64,000 bases of DNA, from the NCBI RefSeq assembly GCF_026000115.1, contig NZ_AP026867.1, forward strand, positions 5,320,001-5,384,000. Reading direction: 5' to 3'. The notes below the pieces were generated by a model. That model searched no databases and was not told where the DNA came from. It was given only the letters and a program-made list of their open reading frames with translations. Within the stretch, counting starts at the first letter, position 1. Every line of letters begins with the position of its first letter. Positions 46,401 to 54,562 of this stretch are shown here, one piece after another. The DNA comes from Aureispira anguillae. Its GTDB lineage: Bacteria; Bacteroidota; Bacteroidia; Chitinophagales; Saprospiraceae. A program made the translations under genes and the position numbers.

Positions 46401-48287
46401 TTGACCGTTTCTTTGTGTGGTTCTGCTTTTGATACTTACCTACGTATTTTTGCAAGCGATACGACTACTCAGATCTTTTTCAATGATGACAATTGTAGTA
46501 CTCGATCTGAGGTTGTAATTGATGTTACCGCTTCATCGGCTATCAACCCTGGTGATACCATCTTTATTTTGGTAGAAGGATACAGTAGTAACGAAGGGGC
46601 TTACAACTTGAATATTTCAGATGTTGTTCAATGTCCTCCTCCTCCTTATTACCACATCGACCAAATCAATTCGGTTGATACCAATGGTGTTGCAGATTCT
46701 TTAGGCGTAATTGCTAGAATTAGAGGAGTTGTACACTGTATTGATTTTAGAGCAGGTACTGGACTAGAGTTCTTCCTTGCTGAATATAACAATACTGGTA
46801 TCAAAGTATTTGACTTTGCTGATGTAAACGGTTATGCTGTTACAGAAGGTGATTCTTTAGAAGTATGGGGAACCGTTAGTCAATTTAATGGGCACTTGCA
46901 ATTTGATCCTGACAGCATTGTTGTTGTTTCTTCAGGAAACCCACTAGTAATGCCAACTACTGTTAGTCAGTTGAGCGAAGCAACAGAAAACAAATTTGTA
47001 GACTTCCAAAATGCATGGTTAGTAGATCCTGCACAATGGACTGGTTCTGGTTCTGGATTTAATGTAGATGTTACCAATGGTACCGATACCATTTTAGTAC
47101 GTGTTGACAATGCGACCAACTTGTATGCTCAACCAGCACCAACAGGAATTTTCCATATTTCAGGATGGGGTGGTCAATTTGATTCTTCTAATCCACACAC
47201 AGAAGGCTATCAGTTGTTCCCTTGTGGAATAGCTTCTGTTGTTCCTTATGTTGAAGATGTAGCGGTAACAGCTTTCTTGAACTTAGATTCTACTTATTGT
47301 AATGTAGCAACTGTTTCTGGTTCTGTTATCATTACCAATATGACTGCTAACAATACCGATAGCATTCCTTACACCATCACTGCTAATGGTATTCCATTGG
47401 TTATGGATACCATCTTAATGTTGAATGGAAATGCGTCTGATACCATCACTGTTGGTCCTATCTCTGTTTCTACAACGGTTGCCGTTGTTCAAGTTACTAC
47501 TGCATTGAATGGAGATGTTGATGCAACAAATGATACGTTGGCTATGACTGTTTCTATATCAAACACTGCTGCTGCTGCAAGTGTAACGGCTACGATTTTG
47601 TGTAACAATGATTCTACAGGAGAAGTTACAGCGATGGCATCTAATGGTATTGGTGCTTATAACTATGCATGGGATGCAAATGCAGGTAATGCAACAACGG
47701 CTGTTGTACCTAACTTGCCTGCTGGTGCTTATACTGTTATTGTTACCGATTCTATTGGTTGTACAGATACTGCTAGTGTTACACTAACAGAACCAACTGC
47801 TCTTAACGCATCAATCGTAGACAATGGAGATGGTACAGCTGTTGCTGTTGGTACAGGAGGAACGCCTTCTTATACCTTTGCTTGGGATGCTGCTGCTGGT
47901 AACCAAACTACTGATACGGCTACTGCTTTGGTACATAATGGTACTTATGTTGTGACAATTACAGATGCCAATGGTTGTACAGACACTTCTTCTGTGGTTA
48001 TTAACTTCATTGGTGTTCAAACCATTGCTAACCTTTCTAGCCTTAACTTATTCCCTAATCCAACTACTCATAATGCATTTGTAGCGTTGGATTTGGTAGA
48101 ACAAGCTGAGGTTCAAATCAACATCATCAATTCTATTGGTCAAGTTGTTGAAAGCAAAAACTTGGGTACGGTACAATCTGAAACCGTAGAGCTAAATACT
48201 GCTGCTTTGGCTTCTGGTATTTATATGGTTCAATTTAACATTGGACAAGAACAAGTAACTAGAAAGCTTATTGTAAGCAAACAATAA
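43485..48287 (+). CDS. T9SS-secreted FN3-repeat protein with type A sorting domain
   Basis: The start at 43485 is chosen because it opens with a signal peptide (MKEILMFFLAYFLLSTLSYAQ); the frame extends 22 codons upstream without reason. The product is 1600 residues. Two near-identical MAM/choice-of-anchor-like domains (PTYSEDFTTFL...CWSEAQGR; about 20-210 and 300-490) alternate with four FN3 domains ending FYVRAICG(A/G)GDSS. Then come a third jelly-roll domain, an exported-peptidase-like C-terminal domain region, an OB-fold nuclease-like segment (HIDQINSVDTNGVADSLG) and SprB-type repeats. The C-terminal type A T9SS domain reads LFPNPTTHNAFV ... SIGQVV ... SGIYMVQF ... KLIVSKQ. Probably an adhesin or matrix-binding enzyme-like protein. 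Confidence 0.87.
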   Translation: MKEILMFFLAYFLLSTLSYAQPCPGPVTPTYSEDFTTFLDPCWSEAQGRLATSTSLSGTSSSWTSDGFANSGSTGAAKINLYGTSADEWLLSPSIDLGTAATSYQLEFDIALTDWNNTSVTTLGADDTIAVVISTDNGATWEKANILQHWLAGSEPSHTGERIVINLAAYTGLVKIGFYTASSSTNADNDVFIDNFVVTNLASCAAPSALTATNITSTSVDFSWTENGTATSWEVEYGAQGFTQGSGTAAVTSNNPESIAALSANTSYDFYVRAICGAGDSSAWVGPFVLTTPCPTSYTPTYSEDFTTFLDACWSEAQGRLATSTTLTGTTSSWTNDGFSNAGTTGAARMEIYSTTRDEWLISPSIDLGTAATSYQLEFDIALTHWNSTAAGTLGADDTIAVVISTDNGATWEKANILQHWLAGGEPSTTGDHIVINLSAYTGVVKFGFYAASSVSNEDNNVYIDNFLVTNLASCAAPSALTASNITTTTADLAWTENGTATSWQIEYGALGFTQGTGTTALAGSNPHNQTGLMPSSDYQFYVRAICGAGDSSAWAGPFNFQTACGAIVAPWTESFSGGLPNCWTDRGNDAYIFNTSAAYGAAVAGDYTAGGGTNYAWVDGSGATGTFDTLTTPLIDISGLATPHLCFGLFSNNINDAGNNTIMIEFFDGAAWNLLATFQQNLGPAWAPLSYDLSSYTVTGNTQVRFIINTNSTGDAYNNDILIDEVSMNNGGCPQFCIAPSALGIANLLQTTVDLNWTENGAATSWQVEYGAQGFAQGSGTAVVTATNPHSLTGLTDNTSYDFYVRAICGGGDSSLWVGPFNFTTLANCPFPSALTATNITPTSADLGWTENGTATSWQVEYGTQGFAQGSGTAVVTGNNPENITALASNTNYSFYVRAICGAGDSSAWVGPFNFATPCALVPGDTPDDAIMVTSLPYSTTGKTDSCYMDSRGNASADVWYQYILAPCTDSLTVSLCGSAFDTYLRIFASDTTTQIFFNDDNCSTRSEVVIDVTASSAINPGDTIFILVEGYSSNEGAYNLNISDVVQCPPPPYYHIDQINSVDTNGVADSLGVIARIRGVVHCIDFRAGTGLEFFLAEYNNTGIKVFDFADVNGYAVTEGDSLEVWGTVSQFNGHLQFDPDSIVVVSSGNPLVMPTTVSQLSEATENKFVDFQNAWLVDPAQWTGSGSGFNVDVTNGTDTILVRVDNATNLYAQPAPTGIFHISGWGGQFDSSNPHTEGYQLFPCGIASVVPYVEDVAVTAFLNLDSTYCNVATVSGSVIITNMTANNTDSIPYTITANGIPLVMDTILMLNGNASDTITVGPISVSTTVAVVQVTTALNGDVDATNDTLAMTVSISNTAAAASVTATILCNNDSTGEVTAMASNGIGAYNYAWDANAGNATTAVVPNLPAGAYTVIVTDSIGCTDTASVTLTEPTALNASIVDNGDGTAVAVGTGGTPSYTFAWDAAAGNQTTDTATALVHNGTYVVTITDANGCTDTSSVVINFIGVQTIANLSSLNLFPNPTTHNAFVALDLVEQAEVQINIINSIGQVVESKNLGTVQSETVELNTAALASGIYMVQFNIGQEQVTRKLIVSKQ

Positions 48288-48336
48288 ATATAGCTATACC
48301 TAAGCGTTTAGAACTATAAAACACTAGTTCTTATCC

Positions 48337-48376
48337 AGAAATCGGCATTGAAGCAATTCAATGTCGATTTCTTATT
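48337..48376 (+). terminator. terminator after the FN3 surface protein
   Basis: A 16-bp stem with one G-U pair (48337-48352 with 48357-48372) and a GCAA tetraloop. The T-tract after it is short and interrupted. A second 12-bp hairpin without a U-tract lies at 48411-48439. Confidence 0.65.
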
Positions 48377-48509
48377 TTGGGGAAGTCGCTTTTCTTTCGA
48401 TCCATTAGATAAATACCTGTTTCATAAAAACAGGTATTTATACCCTTTGAAAGCTGCCATTAAAATAACATTTTAGCCTTATTATTTTTCACCCCAAAAA
48501 GACTAAAAT

Positions 48510-49640
48510 ATGAAAGCAAAATTAGGAAAATTGGATGCGATCAAGAATACAAAATACAGTGGTTATCAATCCTTACTAAAGAAAGAAATAATTGCGGTCT
48601 TAAAAGATCCCAAAGCCAAAGGTCTTTGTGACTATGTCTTGGTTAGCGGTCAGCATTTGACATGGGGAGGAGACAGTCCTAGTGAAGATCAACCTTTACT
48701 TTATCTAGGCCAAAAAAATACATGGGAAAAAGATCTAAAAGCAGACAAAAAAATAGATTTGAAAGCTTATTCTTATGGTACTTGCAAATTAGTCAAAGTT
48801 GGAGCTGATGTACAAATTGCACTCTGTCCTGAAAAGGGAAAATTAACACAAGACACACTACTAAAGCCGCTTAAAAAGGTTTTCAAATCCTTTAAACCTA
48901 AAACATTTTTAGAAGTAGTTAGCGATTTAAATACCGTAGAAACGTCCACTAGTGAAACGACGACTTTGGATGAGGTAGAGCAATCTGCAAAGGAAATTTT
49001 ACAAACCATTGGCACTGATTTACAAAAGTATCATTTAGCCATAGAAAAGATAAAACAGTCCATTAGCAAGGTTAAAACAGAAGAAGAAAAAATGCCACTG
49101 CTCGTTAAACAAAACCAAATACTAAAGCGAATCAAGCATTTATGTGCGTCTTGGACCACAGATATTGCCCCCCAAGCTGAACAATTAGTACTAGACAAAA
49201 CAAGTGAAACTTGGCAAAAAATTTACCAAAAATGGAATGCTTTTTTTGAGAAACGCCAAGCAGCCAAAACAGGAAAAACGCAAGACCAAAATGCAATGCA
49301 AGCAGAAGAGGAACGCATCTATACCAAAGCATTGGGCAACTTGCAACAGTTTGTATCCAACCTTGAAAAAGGAAATTTGATCGATCCTAGTGTCATTGAT
49401 AGCAATATTTCTAATATGGAGGAACAGCTAAAAAAATGGAAAGAATTTGCCAAAAATAAATCCACTTTCCCTAAGGAGCTAAAATTATTTGAGGAAAAGG
49501 TTGATTCAATTAAAGATGGATGGAAAAAAGAGCGAAGTCGATATGCTGCTTTTTCTAAAGCAAAAAAATTGATTAATGAGAAAATAGAGGCTGGCGATTT
49601 TGTAGCCGCTCAAAAGTTATTGGATCAATTATCGACATAA
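48510..49640 (+). CDS. coiled-coil protein of unknown function
   Basis: A protein of 376 residues without signal peptide or membrane segment. The N-terminal 130 residues are mixed alpha/beta (LCDYVLVSGQHLTWGGDSPSEDQPLLYLGQ; YSYGTCKLVKVGADVQIALC). Residues about 150-376 are almost entirely helical, lysine/glutamate-rich and predicted coiled coil, with a repeated-helix look (QKIYQKWNAFFEKRQAAKTG; VSNLEKGNLIDPSVI; EAGDFVAAQKLLDQL). No family is recognised. It may be co-transcribed with nothing, since a terminator-like hairpin follows. Confidence 0.55.
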   Translation: MKAKLGKLDAIKNTKYSGYQSLLKKEIIAVLKDPKAKGLCDYVLVSGQHLTWGGDSPSEDQPLLYLGQKNTWEKDLKADKKIDLKAYSYGTCKLVKVGADVQIALCPEKGKLTQDTLLKPLKKVFKSFKPKTFLEVVSDLNTVETSTSETTTLDEVEQSAKEILQTIGTDLQKYHLAIEKIKQSISKVKTEEEKMPLLVKQNQILKRIKHLCASWTTDIAPQAEQLVLDKTSETWQKIYQKWNAFFEKRQAAKTGKTQDQNAMQAEEERIYTKALGNLQQFVSNLEKGNLIDPSVIDSNISNMEEQLKKWKEFAKNKSTFPKELKLFEEKVDSIKDGWKKERSRYAAFSKAKKLINEKIEAGDFVAAQKLLDQLST

Positions 49641-49641
49641 C

Positions 49642-49677
49642 AGCCTATTTTTTCAAAGAACTCCTAGGCTTTTTTTA
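49642..49677 (+). terminator. short terminator after the coiled-coil gene
   Basis: A 6-bp stem AGCCTA/TAGGCT (49642-49647 with 49665-49670) and seven T. Confidence 0.55.
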
Positions 49678-49746
49678 GCCTAACAACAAGCAATAAAATT
49701 TTAACTACTCCTATAGCATGTACCGTGTTATATTAAAAACATAAAA

Positions 49747-50298
49747 ATGGAATCAATCAAAGAATTTATTTGGGGAAAAAGTCTAGAGACGCAAGAAAAA
49801 GAGATGCAGGAAATAATAAATAATGGCTTAAGAGACCTGAAATATGATGAAATAAAAGTATTAAGACGACCTGTTTCTAGTAATATTAATCTAATTGTAG
49901 AGGTAGCTACCCATGTCTATTTGGGATATTTTGAAAATAAAAAACTCGTGGATAGTCTTTCATTTGATCCCAATGAGGGGCAAGGCATCAAAGATCCCAA
50001 AGAAGAATGGAACAATGAATTTACGGTTATAGTTGGTGAAAGAAAAAAGCTACAAGCATACTGGAGTGCAATGAAAGACACTCGAAAAGGTTTTGATGAA
50101 AAAAAATACATCCTTCTGAAATGGAACTGCGGTCATGTAGCTTCTTATCTTCTAGATAACTGTCCTGTCCATAAAGATGATCTTTCAAAATTTAAAAATG
50201 GTGCCGCATGGGCATTGGCAGCCAATAAAGTGGCCAATATAACCAACCAAACTTCCTATGATATTTATAGCGAAAGTGACCAGAAAAAAGACCAATAG
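49747..50298 (+). CDS. unknown protein with NC...H-type motif
   Basis: A protein of 183 residues, soluble. A compact fold with VATHVYLGYFENKKLVDSLSFDP and then LLKWNCGHVASYLLDNCPVH. The N-C-G-H and preceding strand-helix layout resembles papain-like or LRAT/PPPDE cysteine hydrolase cores, which use a helix-start cysteine and a histidine from a neighbouring strand (here perhaps H in VATHVYL). That is a motif-level suggestion only. Its stop overlaps the start codon region of the GNAT gene by one base (TAGTG), indicating translational coupling. Confidence 0.5.
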   Translation: MESIKEFIWGKSLETQEKEMQEIINNGLRDLKYDEIKVLRRPVSSNINLIVEVATHVYLGYFENKKLVDSLSFDPNEGQGIKDPKEEWNNEFTVIVGERKKLQAYWSAMKDTRKGFDEKKYILLKWNCGHVASYLLDNCPVHKDDLSKFKNGAAWALAANKVANITNQTSYDIYSESDQKKDQ

Positions 50299-50303
50299 TG
50301 GCT

Positions 50304-50849
50304 ATGCTCTATCTCCAAAAAGCAAAACCTCAGAACGCTTCTAAATGGTTACGTTTAGTTCAAGAAAATCGTCAAGAACTAGAATACTGGATGCCGCATT
50401 TGAAAGAGATTAGAACGATAGAAGATGCTCAGCACTACATTAACAAAAATGCGCAGGTAGATTTTTATTTAGCTGCGCATATTTATGAAATGTGGACGAC
50501 TAACGCCCTAATAGGTTTAATCGCTTTGCACAGTGGATGCATTCAACAACAACGGGTAGCCTTGTCTTATTGGCTAGGGAAAACCTATAGAGGAAAAGGA
50601 TTCGCTACAAGGGCTTGTCAATTGCTTATTTCTAAGACTTTTGTGCATTTTCCGATTCAGACTTTGTGCATTGATTGCCAAATGAATAATCAAGCGAGTC
50701 AAGCCGTGGCTGTTCGATTAGGTTTTCTATTCAACAGTCAAGAAGGAGATATTCTTCACTTTGAAATGCATCGAAAAAAATGGATGGAAGTCCATTATGA
50801 CAGGTTAGATTTATTGGGATTTTTAGAAGAGATAGATTTGCCAGAATAA
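50304..50849 (+). CDS. GNAT N-acetyltransferase (RimJ/RimL-like)
   Basis: A GTG at 50298 overlaps the upstream stop, but the ATG at 50304 gives the better start; the product is 181 residues. RimJ/RimL-type layout: ENRQELEYWMPHL near the start, TTNALIGLIALHSG, SYWLGKTYRGKGFATRACQLL (the R/Q-x-x-G-x-G/A acetyl-CoA loop, GKTYRGKGFA) and NNQASQAVAVRLGF, where a new residue pairing typically seats the substrate. Substrate is unknown; overlap with the preceding gene suggests they act on a common target. Confidence 0.85.
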   Translation: MLYLQKAKPQNASKWLRLVQENRQELEYWMPHLKEIRTIEDAQHYINKNAQVDFYLAAHIYEMWTTNALIGLIALHSGCIQQQRVALSYWLGKTYRGKGFATRACQLLISKTFVHFPIQTLCIDCQMNNQASQAVAVRLGFLFNSQEGDILHFEMHRKKWMEVHYDRLDLLGFLEEIDLPE

Positions 50850-50855
50850 ATAATC

Positions 50856-51578
50856 TTAACCCTTTTTAAATTCAAATTTTTTGCTTTTAAATTCTGGCGA
50901 AAGTAACTCATGTGCCCAATAAACAACTACAGCAATTAGAAAGCCCGTTAACATTCCCGTTGTTACATCTTTGAGAAAATGTTGCACCAAATACATTCGA
51001 GATAATCCGACTAAAAAGGCTAAAACCAAGCAGAGTAATTTGATCCATTTATTGGGAATAAAAAAGGCTAACAAGGTATAAAAAGCAAAAGAAGAAGTGG
51101 TATGCCCAGAAGGAAAACTAGTCGTCCAACCATCTAATAAAACAACATCTGGAACATAATTCGGCAACTCTGGCTGTTCCAATAAATTATTAAAATAGCG
51201 ATATGGGCGTTCATGCTTAAAAAATGTTTTTAAAACTTGACTAACTCCCAATACCAATAAGGCATTAACACAAATCGCTAAACTGCGAGAATAGCCCACA
51301 AAAACCAATGCAATAGTTGCTAATACATAAACATAGCCCTCTCCAATATAGGTGCAAAACATAAAAAATAGATTCTGTGCCTCACTTCTATTTCCAGCAA
51401 AATAAAGTATAATTTCCCCCTTATTTACCAATCCCATCAATAAAAAACAAGCCATTCCCCACAACAGCAAAAAGCCACCAATATAAACACGATTTTCTAA
51501 GACAAAATGATCAATCTTACGTTGAAGAGAAGCATCCGCTTTACTCAAGGTTATTTCTTCTTGTTCTTTCTTAGTCAT
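50856..51578 (-). CDS. PAP2-family membrane phosphatase
   Basis: A protein of 240 residues with about six membrane helices and the three PAP2 motifs: K117-x6-R124-P125 (KTFFKHERP), PSGH (156-159) in TSFPSGHTTSS, and S193-R194-x5-H200-x3-D204 (SRMYLVQHFLKD). The active site faces outside the cytoplasm. Likely an undecaprenyl-pyrophosphate or lipid phosphate phosphatase. A degenerate MITE-like element lies directly upstream. Confidence 0.92.
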   Translation of the reverse strand: MTKKEQEEITLSKADASLQRKIDHFVLENRVYIGGFLLLWGMACFLLMGLVNKGEIILYFAGNRSEAQNLFFMFCTYIGEGYVYVLATIALVFVGYSRSLAICVNALLVLGVSQVLKTFFKHERPYRYFNNLLEQPELPNYVPDVVLLDGWTTSFPSGHTTSSFAFYTLLAFFIPNKWIKLLCLVLAFLVGLSRMYLVQHFLKDVTTGMLTGFLIAVVVYWAHELLSPEFKSKKFEFKKG

Positions 51579-51599
51579 TCCTAGGGTTTTTATAATTTT

Positions 51600-51710
51600 C
51601 GTTCTTTGACAACTCTATCACGCTGTAACCACAGTGCCCTCTAGTAACAAAGCTAAAGTAGTAAAAAGCTTACCCCTTATTAGAGTTTGTCACATTCTTT
51701 GTCGAAGAAC
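51600..51710. mobile_element. MITE-like element, copy 3 (shortened, degenerate)
   Basis: A 111-bp sequence. The left end has 22 nt identical to copy 2 (GTTCTTTGACAACTCTATCA and onward), the interior keeps AGTA(G)TAAAAAGCTTACCC and a GTTTGTCACA segment, and the right end reads GTCGAAGAAC, the reverse complement of a one-base variant of the left. The central hairpin of copies 1 and 2 has been lost. Confidence 0.7.
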
Positions 51711-51731
51711 TATAACTTTTTAATCAATCGT

Positions 51732-53297
51732 TTAAGATGAGGAGCGAAATAAGGACTTTAAGGCTCTAAAAAGCACTAGAATTCTATCTGTGTTAATAAT
51801 CCTAGAATCATACAATGCTTTGTGAGTCAACAGAATTCCAAAAGGCAACAAAACCAAATTAGGGAGCCATGATCCCACCCAACACGGAACAGACAAACTG
51901 GTCGCTAATCGTTCTCCTACTAAAAATAACACAAAAAATGCCATAAAAAAGATAAACGCTACCAATATTGGCCAGCCAAAACCTCCTTTTCTGATAATCG
52001 CTCCCATTGGTGCCCCTATAAAAAGAAAGAGCAAACAAGCTAAAGCAAATGAAATTTTTTGATAGATTTCGTTTTCATGTTCAGCATGTACTCGTTGATT
52101 GGTCTTGCAATATTTTTGCACTCCATTTGCCTGATCTTTTATATTTTGACAAAAACCAACGGCACGTTGGTAGATATAATCCCGTTTTTCGGTTGGAATT
52201 AACTCATAAAAATGCTGAATGGAACTGTCTACAACTACTTTAGGAGCATTAACAACCATGGGAGCATAATAATGTTTCGCATGCCGAGTAGGAATTATTT
52301 CTACGGTATCACAGTCAAACTCTGCCAAGCCTTCTCGTCTAAATTGAAACATGGCATCTGCATTTCGCTTAAGCATCACATAACGCTCAACACGTTTTTT
52401 GTACAATGAATCTCTCGCCTTTAACAACTGTTTTGTCGTTAACAAACTATAATGCCCTTTGAATAAATCTTCATTGGTTTCATTAAATTCAAACTCACTC
52501 ATATCAAATAACGTAGTATACGTATCAAAGTTCATCTCAACATGAGGATAAGCATGTGGTCGATCGGGCTCTGGATTTAGTTCTTCATAACGTGTTCCTT
52601 TCTCTAGCTTCACAACCAAAAAACTTCGATGTATTGTAGTATCTTTTTGAACAATACTATCCTTTTCAGAAACTTTTATAGTCGTATCAAGGGTATCACG
52701 AGCATAAAACAGGCTTCCTTTTTTTGCATTGATTTGCCCTTTATAACCAACGGTCATTGTGTGGTCATATATCTTTACCTCCTCCAATGCTTTTCCGCTC
52801 TGAGCCTTTTTTCCTACAAAAATGGAAACGCTCTGAAAATCGTCGTTGAATTGTCCTTCATTAAAAGACAATGCTGGCTTTTGCTTTCTAATATCATAAA
52901 GCGTTGATTTAAATTTCAGAGCCGTTACAGGGATTAATTGATCCGAAAACAGAAACGAAACCCCAGCCAACGTAAAGGCAAAAAAGATAAGCGGCAACAT
53001 TACTCGGAACAGCGACAAACCTGCTGATTTCATCGTCACCAGTTCATAATGTTCTGCTAAATTTCCCAAAGTCATGACAGAAGCAATCAATACACCAAAA
53101 ACCATCGCTCTCGGAATCATTGCCAAAGACTGGTAGAACAAAAGTTCAAAAATAATAGACAAATCAAGCCCCTTTCCTATTATATCATCAATATATTTCC
53201 AAAGAAACTGCATATTGAAAATAAACATCGCCACCAATGTCCAAATTATTAGAGGGGGCAAAAAGCTTCGTACTATTAATTGATCAATTTTTTTCAA
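51732..53297 (-). CDS. LptF/LptG-family permease
   Basis: A protein of 521 residues with the YjgP/YjgQ layout: an N-terminal helix group (about 10-33, 58-80, 95-120; FGVLIASVMTLGNLAEHYELVTMKSAGLSLFRVM) and a periplasmic beta-jellyroll region about 125-420. A C-terminal helix group follows (ISFALACLLFLFIGAPMGAIIRKGGFG; VAFIFFMAFFVLFLVG; LPNLVLLPFGILL). The family's usual length is near 360, so the periplasmic portion carries about 150 extra residues (VERYVMLKRNADAMFQFRR; HAKHYYAPMVVN). Together with LptB it extracts LPS. The LptB and partner permease genes are not next to it. Confidence 0.9.
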   Translation of the reverse strand: MKKIDQLIVRSFLPPLIIWTLVAMFIFNMQFLWKYIDDIIGKGLDLSIIFELLFYQSLAMIPRAMVFGVLIASVMTLGNLAEHYELVTMKSAGLSLFRVMLPLIFFAFTLAGVSFLFSDQLIPVTALKFKSTLYDIRKQKPALSFNEGQFNDDFQSVSIFVGKKAQSGKALEEVKIYDHTMTVGYKGQINAKKGSLFYARDTLDTTIKVSEKDSIVQKDTTIHRSFLVVKLEKGTRYEELNPEPDRPHAYPHVEMNFDTYTTLFDMSEFEFNETNEDLFKGHYSLLTTKQLLKARDSLYKKRVERYVMLKRNADAMFQFRREGLAEFDCDTVEIIPTRHAKHYYAPMVVNAPKVVVDSSIQHFYELIPTEKRDYIYQRAVGFCQNIKDQANGVQKYCKTNQRVHAEHENEIYQKISFALACLLFLFIGAPMGAIIRKGGFGWPILVAFIFFMAFFVLFLVGERLATSLSVPCWVGSWLPNLVLLPFGILLTHKALYDSRIINTDRILVLFRALKSLFRSSS

Positions 53298-53391
53298 AAT
53301 AAAATCTCTGGATTAAAAATATAAAAGTGTCCCTTTTACGATGAACTCCCAAAAGGGCTTTTTTGATGAATAAACAACACCCAATATATAT

Positions 53392-53428
53392 AAAAGCCAC
53401 TTAAACAACGATTGTCTAAATGGCTTTT
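53392..53428 (-). terminator. long hairpin after map, possible terminator
   Basis: A 17-bp stem with two G-U pairs (53392-53408 with 53412-53428). On the minus strand it ends in TTTT followed by alternating AT, so the U-tract is weak. It lies between map and the LptF/G gene and could attenuate read-through. Confidence 0.45.
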
Positions 53429-53497
53429 GCATTTTTTTATCATTAACATAGGCTTTTGTTAAAACAGTAGTTCGGTCAAATACCCAACTACTTAAAA

Positions 53498-54298
53498 CTA
53501 TGCCTGTACCTTTTTCTTTGCCAAAGCAGCATCAATATAATCAAATGTAGAAAGGATATCTGGCTTACCGTCTACAATAGCTACATCGTGCTCAAAATGA
53601 GCAGAAGGCTTGCCATCCCTTGTTAGAATCGTCCAACCATCGGACAACTGCTTAATTTTAGCCGTTCCCATATTAATCATGGGCTCAATTGCCAAAACCA
53701 TTCCGTTTTTCAACATTTTTCCTCTACCTCTACGACCATAATTGGGCACCTGTGGTTCTTCGTGCATCGTACGCCCCAAACCATGTCCAACTAGCTCTTT
53801 GACCACGCCATAACCGTGCTTTTCTGTATAGTTTTGAATGGCAAAACCTATATCACCAATACGATTTCCAACACAACATTGTTCTATTCCTAAATAAAGA
53901 CTTTTTTTAGTCACCTCCAATAGCTTTTCTATTTTGGGATCTACTTCTCCTACGGCAAAGGTATAAGCATGATCGCCATAAAAGCCGTTCATCAAGACCC
54001 CACAATCTACCGAAATAATATCCCCACTTTCTAAAGGAATATCGGTAGGAATTCCATGGACTACTTGTGCATTGGGAGACATACAAAGTGTATTGGGAAA
54101 ATCATACAAGCCCAAAAAGCCAGGTACGCCTCCATTATCCCGAATAAACTCTTCCGCAAGTTTATCCAACTCTAATGTCGTTACTCCTGGTTCAATATGT
54201 TCTGCAACCAACCCTAATGTTTTAGATACGAGTTGAGCGCTCTGCCGCATCAATTCTATTTCTTCCCTTGTTTTGTATATAATTGGTGTATTCGCCAT
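53498..54298 (-). CDS. map: methionine aminopeptidase type I
   Basis: A protein of 266 residues with all the expected pocket residues: H81, metal ligands D98 and D109, H172 (GHGLGRTMHE), H179, E205 (AIEPM) and E236 (HFEHDVA). Removes the initiator Met co-translationally. The start at 54298 gives MANTPIIYKT and a normal family length. In many bacteria map follows secY or rpsB; neither is near here. Confidence 0.96.
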   Translation of the reverse strand: MANTPIIYKTREEIELMRQSAQLVSKTLGLVAEHIEPGVTTLELDKLAEEFIRDNGGVPGFLGLYDFPNTLCMSPNAQVVHGIPTDIPLESGDIISVDCGVLMNGFYGDHAYTFAVGEVDPKIEKLLEVTKKSLYLGIEQCCVGNRIGDIGFAIQNYTEKHGYGVVKELVGHGLGRTMHEEPQVPNYGRRGRGKMLKNGMVLAIEPMINMGTAKIKQLSDGWTILTRDGKPSAHFEHDVAIVDGKPDILSTFDYIDAALAKKKVQA

Positions 54299-54562
54299 CT
54301 TCTTTTTATAATCTAGTAAAAAGTCTAAAGAACTTAAACGACAAAAATACGCAATCCAAAAAGAATAGTAAAGATTTAATGTATTATTTTATTAAAATGC
54401 TGCGGTTACGGGCTAAACCCAAAGAGGTACTAGTAATTTCTATCACAATTAATGCTCTGAATACTTAAAACAACCATAACTTTTTGGCGAGATACACTAT
54501 ATTCTAAAAGAATAGTTCTTTTATTTGCTTTTGCTCTAGTTAGAAAATTTAGCATTAGAACT

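Noticed and set aside
53341-53375. Second small hairpin between map and the LptF/G gene as a terminator
   Set aside because: Seven-base stem with a large loop and no U-tract on the minus strand.
54283-54468. 61-residue plus-strand frame in the map upstream region
   Set aside because: Basic, low-complexity composition, no start context, and it overlaps the map start region.
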